Source: Rhodoplanes serenus (GTDB lineage Bacteria > Pseudomonadota > Alphaproteobacteria > Rhizobiales > Xanthobacteraceae). From it: DNA of 39,873 nt. Positions 33,042 through 39,873 of the stretch are shown here, in pieces (positions within the stretch are counted from its first letter, which is position 1; each line of letters starts with the position of its first letter). Where the stretch lies: contig CAMDDZ010000052.1 of the NCBI GenBank assembly GCA_945893145.1, positions 1-39,873 of the forward strand, written 5' to 3'. Made by a program: the position numbers and the translations under genes. The notes under the pieces are model-generated. The model did no database searches and was not told the origin of the DNA. It saw only the letters and a program-made list of their open reading frames with translations.

Positions 33042-33592
33042 TGTCCGACGAATGGCCGAAAATCCGCTCGCGCCGCACCATCGAGGTGTCGCAATGGATG
33101 AACCTTGTCGCGCGTGACGTCGAGTTCGCGCCCGGCGAAGCGCCGCAGACCTATCACGCGGTGGCGCAGCAGGATTACATCGCGATCCTGGCCCGCACGC
33201 CCGACGGCCGCATCCCGATCGTGCGGCAATACCGGCCAGCGGTGGAGAAATTCACCTGGGAATTGCCGGCCGGCCTGGTCGATCCCGGCGAGGATGCGGC
33301 GGAAGGTTGCCGGCGCGAACTGCTGGAGGAGACCGGCTATCCGGCGCGCGCCATCCATTCGCTCGGCGCCACGATTCCCTGCGCGGGCCGGCTGAGCAAT
33401 CGCATCCATTCGTTCTTCGTCGAGACCGGCGAGCGTGTCGCCGATTTCAAGCCGGAGCCGGGACTGACGGTCGAACTGGTGACACCGGACGCGCTGGTAC
33501 GCCTCATCAAGGCGGGCGACTTTCTGCAGCAGATGCACATCGGCACGCTGATGCAGGCCGAGTTGCATGGGCTTCTCAAGCTGCCGCGTTGA
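33041..33592 (+). CDS. Nudix hydrolase (ADP-ribose/nucleotide-sugar pyrophosphatase-like)
   Basis: The 183-aa protein has a complete Nudix box at residues 78-100: GLVDPGEDAAEGCRRELLEE followed by TGY, with the metal-binding glutamates in place. The IPIVRQYRPAVEKFTWELPAG region (about 58-78) matches the ADPRase/NUDT5-like group that cleaves ADP-ribose and UDP- or GDP-sugars. The ATG shares its A with the TGA of the glycosyltransferase gene, so the two are coupled. In this context it may clear or recycle nucleotide sugars; that is inference. Its stop lies 4 bp from a convergent stop. Confidence 0.92.
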   Translation: MSDEWPKIRSRRTIEVSQWMNLVARDVEFAPGEAPQTYHAVAQQDYIAILARTPDGRIPIVRQYRPAVEKFTWELPAGLVDPGEDAAEGCRRELLEETGYPARAIHSLGATIPCAGRLSNRIHSFFVETGERVADFKPEPGLTVELVTPDALVRLIKAGDFLQQMHIGTLMQAELHGLLKLPR

Positions 33593-33596
33593 TGCT

Positions 33597-35792
33597 TCAG
33601 GCGCTGGCGAGACGATCAAGCACGCGCGCCCAAAAGGCCTGCGCCGGATTGCGCTCGATCCGTTGCATCGCGTGCGGCGCGAAGCGGCGCAGATAGAGAA
33701 GCCCCTCGTCGCGCAGCCAGACCATGCAGACCAGCAACGTCAGGAACCAGGTCAGGTAGTAGTAGCGATCATAAGAGAGATAAAACAGCGCGACGCAGTG
33801 CAGCGCGAGCGCAGCGCCGGCGGTGAGCCGCAGCCAGGGATCGGCGCTGCGCCAGCGTGCGACGCGCACCAGCACCACGACTGCCGCCAGATGCAGCGGA
33901 ATCATCAGGAAGGACTCCGAAGGACCGGCGAGCCAGCGCGCGATTTGCAGGATGCCGCGCCGCAAATGCTCGCCGCCGAAATCGAGCCGCAACAATTCGC
34001 TGAGCGCCGTGAGGTAGGCCGATGGCGGCATCGGAATCGCGGCGGGCAGCGACGCATTCGAGCTGAACAGCACGAACACGCCGCCGAAATACCAATTGTG
34101 CAGCGCCATGCCGAACACCGGCACAAAGCCGATGCAGAGTCCGACAAGCCGCGGCCATTCGCGATACCAAAGCGCCGCAAGCCCCGCGCCGCCGAGCAGC
34201 ACCGCCGCGCCCGGCGCGAGATTGGGCCGCACCCAAAGCGCCAAACAGAACAGCAAGCCCGCGCAAAATGCTGGGATGAAGCGCGTGCTTGGCCCTTGCG
34301 GCGTGCGGCCGATCAGAACGATGAAGCCTGACAGAAACAGGATCGCGGCCGCCGGATCGGCGAAGCCGCGCGCCGCCCATTTGGCGTAGTGGAAGAAGCT
34401 GGTGCCGAACAGCGCTCCGACCGGAACCGCGACAAAAATCAAGGTCAGCGCCAGCGCAGCGCGCGTAGAGAAAAATCGACGGAAAATCGCCAGCACCACG
34501 AACGGCAGCACCAGCAGAAGCAGCAGATAGCCGAAGAACGTGTCACCGAAGATGAAATGCTCCAGCGCCCGGAGATAACGCAGCCCCGGACCGCCGTAGA
34601 AAAACACCGGCTCGCCACCCTGCAGCGCCAATGCATAGTTGCCCGCCAAGAGATGCTGCACGATGTTGCGAGCGGTGCCCTCGTAGAACAGGCCATCGTC
34701 GCCACCCTCGAATGGACGCAGACCGCCGAAGACGCTGGCGTCATTGATCAGCACCACGACGCACGAAAGCCCGATCAGAACAGACGACAGCGCCAGTTGC
34801 CGCGAGCGCCAGCGCATCAGCATGACCAGCACGGCCGCAAACGCGAATAGCGCAAACGCAGGCTCGACCAACCGGCGCAACTGGATCGTCGCATTGGCCT
34901 CGACCGTCATCGCAAGGGGCGTCGCGATCGAGACGCCGAAGATGCGCCGGCCGGTGTCCGATGCATCCAACGGCCGGCAGGATATTTCGCGATGCCGCCA
35001 GACCGTGAAGCGCTCGCCGTCGCCTTCCCACAGCACCTCGCCCTGCCAGCACAGCCGGCTGCCGGCGAAGTCGGCCGGAAAGCGATACATCACGAAGTAC
35101 GGCATCTTGAGCTGCCACGGGCGCAGCGTCATGGCGATGCCGCGTTCACGCAGCTCGCGCTCGACGTCGGTCGCGCCGAACCAGTTGTAGTGCGCCTCGT
35201 TGATGAACCCGAGGCGCAGCCAGACGGGATCGACAAAGTCGATGTCGGCAACGCTGCGCGAAAAGGCCGGGCGGCGATAAATGCCATCGGCCGAAAAGGC
35301 GAAGGTCCGTTCCGGGAACCCCTGCCCGCGCCAGCAGCCGAGCGAGTTCGGATTGCACCGGCGCTCGCGCGGATAGCGCAGATCGAACTCCGCCGCCATC
35401 AGCCGAAATGCGTCCGCCGGCAATCCGCGCTCCAACGCACCGCTGCGGCCGTTGTCGACCAGGAAGACGTTGTGGCCTTCCTCGATCCGCGGCGCCGGAA
35501 ACAGCACCTGGACCAGCACGGAGACCACGACGACCGCGAGCGCGATGGCCCAGGCTTGAAGCTCCGCGGAAATCGCACCCGCAAAGATGACAACGATGGC
35601 AATGCCGAGCAGCCCAAAGCGGAACAGGTCGTTGACCGGCAATCCCAAGCCCGCCACCACCAGCGCAATGGCGGCAAGTCGGAGCCAAAGCGTGGCTCCT
35701 GGGCGTCTTTCGGGAGATGATTGCAAGGCGGAGATCACGCGCGACCGTATCGCCCGGATGCCGGGTTTGTCGATTGATCCCTTGACCCGCAA
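33597..35792 (-). CDS. Large multi-spanning membrane protein, GT-C-like, with big periplasmic loop
   Basis: The 731-aa protein has two to three N-terminal hydrophobic segments (about 35-55, 60-100), a ~210-residue soluble loop (about 105-315) with Cys residues in RRCNPNSLGCW, and then about 10 membrane segments. The second membrane half contains FEGGDDGLFYEGTARNIVQH (about 365-384) and a GEPVFFYGGPGLRYLRALEH loop, acidic and Tyr-rich, like the first extracytoplasmic loop of lipid-sugar-dependent GT-C enzymes. I do not recognise a specific family. The start is uncertain: the frame opens at TTG 35792 and an in-frame GTG lies at 35738, neither with a good Shine-Dalgarno sequence. It converges on the Nudix gene and diverges from the Gfo/Idh gene. 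Confidence 0.75.
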   Translation of the reverse strand: MRVKGSIDKPGIRAIRSRVISALQSSPERRPGATLWLRLAAIALVVAGLGLPVNDLFRFGLLGIAIVVIFAGAISAELQAWAIALAVVVVSVLVQVLFPAPRIEEGHNVFLVDNGRSGALERGLPADAFRLMAAEFDLRYPRERRCNPNSLGCWRGQGFPERTFAFSADGIYRRPAFSRSVADIDFVDPVWLRLGFINEAHYNWFGATDVERELRERGIAMTLRPWQLKMPYFVMYRFPADFAGSRLCWQGEVLWEGDGERFTVWRHREISCRPLDASDTGRRIFGVSIATPLAMTVEANATIQLRRLVEPAFALFAFAAVLVMLMRWRSRQLALSSVLIGLSCVVVLINDASVFGGLRPFEGGDDGLFYEGTARNIVQHLLAGNYALALQGGEPVFFYGGPGLRYLRALEHFIFGDTFFGYLLLLLVLPFVVLAIFRRFFSTRAALALTLIFVAVPVGALFGTSFFHYAKWAARGFADPAAAILFLSGFIVLIGRTPQGPSTRFIPAFCAGLLFCLALWVRPNLAPGAAVLLGGAGLAALWYREWPRLVGLCIGFVPVFGMALHNWYFGGVFVLFSSNASLPAAIPMPPSAYLTALSELLRLDFGGEHLRRGILQIARWLAGPSESFLMIPLHLAAVVVLVRVARWRSADPWLRLTAGAALALHCVALFYLSYDRYYYLTWFLTLLVCMVWLRDEGLLYLRRFAPHAMQRIERNPAQAFWARVLDRLASA

Positions 35793-35846
35793 CCCCTTGC
35801 CGACCAGATTGCGCGCGCTTCATCCGGTCATGCGCAGGGAGCCGCC

Positions 35847-36881
35847 TTGATCCGCGTCGGCATCGTCGGCAGCAACTACGGGCGCACCGTGCAATTGCCG
35901 GCGTTTCGCAACGACCCGCGTTGCGAAATCGTGGCACTGGCGGGCAGCGATGCGGCGCGCACCGCAACGCTCGCGCAAGAGGCTGCTGTGCCGCAAGCGT
36001 ATGGCGATTGGCGGGCGCTGGTATCAAGTAACAGCGTGGACGCAATCGCGATCGCGACCCCGCCGAAGCTCCAGCCTGAGATCGCGATTGCGGCCTTGCA
36101 GCTCGGCAAGCCGGTGTTCGTGGAAAAGCCGATGGCCGCCGACCTCGCCGGCGCCGCCGCGATGCTGCGCGCGTCGGACAAAACGCCTGCGATGATCGAC
36201 TACAATTTCACCGAAGTTTTGGCATGGCGGAAGGCCAAGGCGATGCTCGATGCCGGCGCCATCGGCCGCCTGCGCCACGTCGCGGTGAACTGGAACGTGG
36301 AAAATTACGCAACGCGCGCGAGGCTCAAGCACTGGAAGACCAGCGCGGCCGAGGGCGGCGGCGCGCTGGGCAATCTCGCCAGCCACTCGCTGCATTATTT
36401 CGAGTGGTTCTGCGGGCCAGTCACCGGGCTTTCGGCGCGGCTTGCCGCGCTACCGGACGATCCCGCGTTCGAGACCGGCGTGACGCTCGCGCTCACCTTC
36501 AAGTCCGGCGCGGCCGGCAGCTTTGCCATGAGCTGCGCGTCCTATCTGGGCAGTGGGCACCGGCTCGAGTTCTACGGCGAGGACGGCACGCTGGTGCTCG
36601 CCAATCCGACCTCCGACTATATGCGCGGTTTCACGCTGAGCCATGCGCGGCGGCCTGCCGCTGCACTCGCGCCTGTTGCGATTGATGACGATCCACTCGA
36701 CCGGCAATTTCCGGCCGAGGCGCGGATCGCACCGGTGTCGCGGCTGGTCGGACGTTTCCTCGACGCCATCGAACAGCGGCACGCAGCGGCGCCCGACTTC
36801 AGTGAGGGCTACCGCGCCCAAGTCCTGCTCGACGCGGTGCGCCGCTCGCACGCAACCGGCCACTGGATCGACACACCATGA
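35847..36881 (+). CDS. Gfo/Idh/MocA-family NAD(P)-dependent sugar oxidoreductase
   Basis: The 344-aa protein begins MIRVGIVGSNYG (Rossmann GxGxxG variant with Ser-Asn), has the EKP motif at 93-95 (catalytic Lys94), and the C-terminal alpha/beta sandwich with ALGNLASHSLHYFEWFCGP (about 172-190), which includes the His pair seen in the family. These enzymes oxidise or reduce a hydroxyl of sugars, NDP-sugars or inositols. The start is TTG at 35847 with CAGGGA 6 nt upstream. It overlaps the epimerase gene by 4 bp, which ties it to NDP-sugar metabolism. The specific substrate is unknown. Confidence 0.9.
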   Translation: MIRVGIVGSNYGRTVQLPAFRNDPRCEIVALAGSDAARTATLAQEAAVPQAYGDWRALVSSNSVDAIAIATPPKLQPEIAIAALQLGKPVFVEKPMAADLAGAAAMLRASDKTPAMIDYNFTEVLAWRKAKAMLDAGAIGRLRHVAVNWNVENYATRARLKHWKTSAAEGGGALGNLASHSLHYFEWFCGPVTGLSARLAALPDDPAFETGVTLALTFKSGAAGSFAMSCASYLGSGHRLEFYGEDGTLVLANPTSDYMRGFTLSHARRPAAALAPVAIDDDPLDRQFPAEARIAPVSRLVGRFLDAIEQRHAAAPDFSEGYRAQVLLDAVRRSHATGHWIDTP

Positions 36882-37855
36882 GCCGCATCCTGGTCACCGG
36901 CGGTTCTGGCTTCATCGGCTCGGCGCTGGTGAAGGCGCTGGTTCACGATGGCCACGCGGTGCGCGTGCTCGACGACAATTCGCGCGGCGCGCCGCGCAGG
37001 CTTGCCGATGTGCAACAGGACATCGAATTCATCGCGGGCGACATCCGCAACGCCGAGGCCGTCAGCAAGGCCGTGCGCGGCGTCGAAGAGGTGCATCACC
37101 TCGCCTTTGTCAACGGCACGGAGTTTTTCTACAGCCAGCCCGATCTGGTGCTCGACGTCGGCGTCAAAGGCATGGTCAACGTGATCGACGCCTGCCGCGC
37201 AGCGGGCGTCGGCCGCCTGATCCTGGCGTCCAGCTCCGAGGTCTATCAGACGCCGCCGCAGGTGCCGACCGACGAGACCGCGCCGCTCCTCGTCCCCGAT
37301 CCCACCAACCCGCGCTATTCCTACGGCGGCGGCAAGATCATCAGCGAACTAATGGCGATCAACTATGGCCGCAAGCATTTCGAGCGCGTGCTGATCTTCC
37401 GGCCGCACAACGTTTACGGCCCGGACATGGGATGGGAGCACGTCATCCCGCAATTCGCGCTGCGTGTGAAACGGACCATGGCGCAGCACAAGACTGGTGC
37501 GTTGCCATTCGAGATCCAAGGTGACGGCAAGCAGACCCGAAGCTTCTGCCACGTCGACGATCTGGTGCGCGGCGTCTTGGTGATGCGCCAGAAGGGCGAG
37601 CACCTCGGCATCTACCACGTCGGCACCACCGAGGAGATCAGCATCGGCGAGGTCGCCCAACAGATCGCGGCGCACGCCGGCCGGGCGATCGAGCTACGCC
37701 CCCGCCCCGCGCCCGCCGGCGGCACCGAGCGGCGCTGCCCGGACATCGGAAAGCTCGCCCGGCTTGGCTACATGCCGCAGGTTCCGCTGGCGAAAGGCCT
37801 GCCGCCCACGGCCGATTGGTACTGGGCGAACGAAAACCTTGCGCCAAAAGCCTGA
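36878..37855 (+). CDS. NAD-dependent nucleotide-sugar epimerase/dehydratase (extended SDR)
   Basis: The 325-aa protein has TGGSGFIG (7-14) for NAD binding, the active-site SSSEVY segment (about 118-123) and Tyr149-x3-Lys153 in YGGGK. The residues fit UDP-glucose 4-epimerase or dTDP-sugar dehydratase-type enzymes; RPHNVYGPDMGWEHVIPQF (about 175-193) is the substrate-side loop. It overlaps the Gfo/Idh gene by ATGA. The C-terminal RRCPDIGKLARLGYMPQVPL shows the shared NDP-sugar epimerase end. Together with the neighbours it should shape an NDP-sugar; which stereocentre is not determined. Confidence 0.92.
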   Translation: MSRILVTGGSGFIGSALVKALVHDGHAVRVLDDNSRGAPRRLADVQQDIEFIAGDIRNAEAVSKAVRGVEEVHHLAFVNGTEFFYSQPDLVLDVGVKGMVNVIDACRAAGVGRLILASSSEVYQTPPQVPTDETAPLLVPDPTNPRYSYGGGKIISELMAINYGRKHFERVLIFRPHNVYGPDMGWEHVIPQFALRVKRTMAQHKTGALPFEIQGDGKQTRSFCHVDDLVRGVLVMRQKGEHLGIYHVGTTEEISIGEVAQQIAAHAGRAIELRPRPAPAGGTERRCPDIGKLARLGYMPQVPLAKGLPPTADWYWANENLAPKA

Positions 37856-37927
37856 TCCCTGGCACATCTTCGCCGGCCCAATTGCCGGCCCAAATACCGG
37901 CCGAAGCGCGGGTTCAGGAGATACAGC

Positions 37928-39196
37928 GTGTTTCCCAAAAAAGTCGCCCGTGCCGCCGGGACCAACGCCAGCGTGCCGGTCGAGTGCTGCCAGATCTGCG
38001 GCAATGAAAAGCTCGAGACCGTGCTGTCGCTCGGCTACATGCCGCCGGTGAACCAGATGGTGCCGATCGGCGAAGTGCCGCGGCAACTGCCTTGGTTCCC
38101 CACCACGCTGCTCTATTGCGACACCTGCGAGCTGGTGCAACTCGGCCTGGCAGTCGATCCGGTCATCATCTTCCCGCCGGAATATCCCTACACCAGCGGC
38201 ATGACCAAGGTGCTGCGCGATAATTTCGCCGAGCTCTACGCCGAGTCCTCCAAGCTTCTCGGGCTCACCAAGGACGATCTTTGCATCGACATCGGCTCCA
38301 ACGACGGCACGCTGATCTCGAATTTCCAAAAAGGCGGCCATCGCATTCTCGGCATCGAGCCGACCGACGTGGCCGACATCGCCAACAAGAAGGGCATCCC
38401 GACCCAGAAAAGCTACTTCACCAAGGAGATCGCGCGCGAGGTGCGCGAGAAGCACGGCGCGGCCAAAGTCATCACCGCTGCCAATTGCTTCGCCCATATC
38501 GAAGACGTGCATGCCATCGTCGACGGCATCCTCGAAATGCTGGCGCCCGACGGAGTGTTCATCTCGGAATCGCATTATCTGATCAAGCTGCTCGAAACGC
38601 TGCAGTACGACACGATCTATCACGAGCACCTGCGCTACTATTCGGTGACGAGCCTCAAGCATCTGTTGGAGATGCACGGCCTCGAAGTATTCCACGCGCG
38701 CCCGATCCCGAGCCACGGCGGCTCGATCCGCGTCTATGCGGCGCGCAAAGGCACGCGGCCGGTGCAGCCGAGCGTCAAGCAGATGATCGACGCCGAGCCG
38801 CATGGCGACGCGATGCGCAAACGCCTCGCCCGCTTCCGCGACGAGGTGATGCTGACCAAGCTCCGGTTGCACGCGCTGATCCTCGACGTGAAGGAGAAAG
38901 GCGGCCGCATCGTCGGCATCAGCGCGCCGTCGCGCGCCTCGACGCTGTTCAACTACGTCGGCCTCGATGAAGCCATCATCGACTACGTCTGCGAGATCGA
39001 AGGCTCGCTGAAGATCGGCAAGTGCATGCCCGGCACGATGATCCCGGTGGTCGAAGAAAGCCGCATGTTCAAGGACCAGCCCGAGTGCGCCATCATCTTC
39101 TCCTGGCACATCGCCGAGGAACTGGCGCCGAAGTTGCGGGCCAAGGGCTACAAGGGCATGCTGGTGACGCCGCTGCCTGTGCCGAAGGTGTTGTAG
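37928..39196 (+). CDS. Zinc-binding C-methyltransferase (NDP-hexose C-methyltransferase-like)
   Basis: The 422-aa protein has an N-terminal zinc site (CxxC of QICG at 21-24 with Cys20, then CDTC at 64-67) as in Methyltransf_13. A SAM-binding domain with IDIGSNDGTL (about 120-129) follows, then a C-terminal Methyltransf_14-type domain with GISAPSRASTLFNYVGLD (about 326-343) that resembles a Rossmann-like domain. This order matches TylCIII-like NDP-4-keto-hexose 3-C-methyltransferases for branched deoxysugars, and also several uncharacterised relatives. The start is GTG at 37928 with AGGAGATACAGC upstream. It follows the epimerase after a 72-bp gap and precedes the Rieske gene by 12 bp. Confidence 0.88.
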   Translation: MFPKKVARAAGTNASVPVECCQICGNEKLETVLSLGYMPPVNQMVPIGEVPRQLPWFPTTLLYCDTCELVQLGLAVDPVIIFPPEYPYTSGMTKVLRDNFAELYAESSKLLGLTKDDLCIDIGSNDGTLISNFQKGGHRILGIEPTDVADIANKKGIPTQKSYFTKEIAREVREKHGAAKVITAANCFAHIEDVHAIVDGILEMLAPDGVFISESHYLIKLLETLQYDTIYHEHLRYYSVTSLKHLLEMHGLEVFHARPIPSHGGSIRVYAARKGTRPVQPSVKQMIDAEPHGDAMRKRLARFRDEVMLTKLRLHALILDVKEKGGRIVGISAPSRASTLFNYVGLDEAIIDYVCEIEGSLKIGKCMPGTMIPVVEESRMFKDQPECAIIFSWHIAEELAPKLRAKGYKGMLVTPLPVPKVL

Positions 39197-39208
39197 GAGC
39201 ATAACGAG

Positions 39209-39574
39209 ATGGCTGAAGTCTTCGTCGCCAAGGCCGCCGAGTTCCCGGATGGCGAGCGGCGCATCGTCGAGCACGGCGCGCACAACATCGGCGTGTTCAA
39301 CTGGCAGGGCCGCTACTACGCCTACGCCAACATGTGCCTGCATCAAGGCGGCCCGGCCTGCGAAGGGCTGATCATGCACAAGGTCGAGGACGTGATCGGC
39401 GCCGACAAAACCTGGCAGGGCCAGAAATTCTCCGACACGCAGGTGAACTTTGTCTGCCCGTGGCACGGCTACGAATACGACATCAAGACCGGCGAATGCG
39501 CCGCCGACCGGCGGCTGAAGCTGAAATCCTACAAGGTGGTGCAACGCGGCGACGAAATCTTCGTCGCCGTCTAG
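39209..39574 (+). CDS. Rieske [2Fe-2S] ferredoxin-like protein with long inter-motif insert
   Basis: The 121-aa Rieske-fold protein has Cys43-x-His45 in CLHQGG and Cys83-x2-His86 in CPWHGYEYD, the four cluster ligands. The gap between the two boxes is 37 residues, where ferredoxins and oxygenase alpha subunits commonly have about 15-18; the extra stretch (about 52-78) includes HKVEDVIGADKTWQGQKFSD. A stand-alone small Rieske protein usually feeds electrons to an oxygenase, but none is in the window. It lies 12 bp after the C-methyltransferase gene and 18 bp before an amidohydrolase start, so it is likely co-transcribed with both. Confidence 0.88.
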   Translation: MAEVFVAKAAEFPDGERRIVEHGAHNIGVFNWQGRYYAYANMCLHQGGPACEGLIMHKVEDVIGADKTWQGQKFSDTQVNFVCPWHGYEYDIKTGECAADRRLKLKSYKVVQRGDEIFVAV

Positions 39575-39592
39575 GACCTGAAAGGCAAAGCC

Positions 39593-39873
39593 ATGGATCT
39601 CCCGCTGAGCAACGACCGCCGCATGAAGGTCGAGGAATTCGACTCCGGCAAGATGCTGGCGCATGCCCAGAAGCAGGCGAAGGACCGCAGCTACAAGGAT
39701 TTCCCGATCATCGACGTGGACTCCCACCATTACGAGTTGGAGTCGTTCAACGAAATCCTCGACTACATGACCGACCCGGTGATGAAGCAGCTCGCCCAGA
39801 TGGCGAACTCCGGCAACTCCAAGGGCGTCGGCGTGATGCCGGGCGGCGTCGGCTACCAGGACATGGGCGGCCG
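39593..39873 (+). CDS. Amidohydrolase family protein, N-terminal part (runs off window)
   Basis: From ATG 39593 the frame is open to the window end (93 codons). The N-terminus holds DVDSHHYE (about 41-48), the first-strand metal-binding motif of Amidohydro_2 proteins (usually DxDxHxxE/P). The next residues, SFNEILDYMTDPVMKQLAQM, fit a helix. The rest is outside the window, so residues of the active site beyond the first strand cannot be checked. It follows the Rieske gene by 18 bp; AAAGGCAAAG lies just before the ATG. A paired Rieske-amidohydrolase unit suggests an oxidation followed by hydrolysis or decarboxylation. Confidence 0.8.
   Translation, partial: MDLPLSNDRRMKVEEFDSGKMLAHAQKQAKDRSYKDFPIIDVDSHHYELESFNEILDYMTDPVMKQLAQMANSGNSKGVGVMPGGVGYQDMGG

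Noticed and set aside
37694..39730. 678-aa minus-strand ORF spanning three plus-strand genes
   Set aside because: Its composition (His/Asp/Arg-rich, repeated HDHR-type strings) is typical of antisense frames in GC-rich DNA, while the plus strand encodes an epimerase, a C-methyltransferase and a Rieske protein with clear motifs.

Overview
The window reads as the chromosome of a GC-rich alphaproteobacterium of the order Hyphomicrobiales, most like the Bradyrhizobium / Rhodopseudomonas / Xanthobacteraceae group. The grounds are the high GC, the style of the gene products (NdvA-type glucan exporter, tripartite tricarboxylate transporters, many NMT1/THI5-like and acyl-CoA ligase genes) and three copies of a 54-bp palindromic intergenic element that I associate with this group. 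This is inference from the sequence; no search was run. No tRNA, rRNA, CRISPR array or prophage is visible.

Layout. 1-0.3 kb: the last 43 codons of an IS630-type transposase and a repeat element. 0.35-2.6 kb: four minus-strand genes (secreted six-cysteine protein, YqaA/DedA-type membrane protein, HisE, small secreted protein). 2.8-5.9 kb: full-length bifunctional PutA for proline catabolism. 6.1-8.8 kb: a three-gene ABC importer (binding protein, ATPase, permease) facing a LysR regulator. 10.1-11.9 kb: NdvA-like ABC exporter. 11.9-17.3 kb: SCP2-type thiolase, a D,D-carboxypeptidase with a Pro-rich tail, and an acyl-CoA synthetase overlapping a DUF924 gene. 17.4-21.7 kb: TctC-TctB-TctA importer, a base-composition outlier gene and a DHDPS-family aldolase, probably one operon.

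21.7-27.2 kb: two FemAB/BioF2-like acyltransferase-fold genes flank a Wzx-type flippase, followed by a convergent, overlapping acyl-CoA ligase. 27.2-30.3 kb: a 42-bp-period degenerate tandem repeat, a small ORF, an HU protein with an Ala/Pro-rich N-terminal extension, a CAP-domain lipoprotein and an ACMSD-like amidohydrolase with an altered metal-ligand motif. 30.3-39.9 kb: a sugar/glycan block made of a methyltransferase, nucleotide-sugar dehydrogenase, GT2 glycosyltransferase, Nudix hydrolase, large membrane GT-C-like protein, Gfo/Idh oxidoreductase, NDP-sugar epimerase, zinc-finger C-methyltransferase, Rieske protein and the start of a second amidohydrolase.

How the parts fit. The right 9.5 kb looks like a pathway that builds and transfers a modified (oxidised, possibly C-methylated) sugar, with a Rieske/amidohydrolase pair at its end whose role I cannot place. 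The flippase flanked by FemAB-like genes is a second envelope-associated block. Most of the rest is transport and carbon/fatty-acid metabolism. Five convergent gene pairs are separated by 6 bp or less, or overlap, so little room is left for intrinsic terminators.
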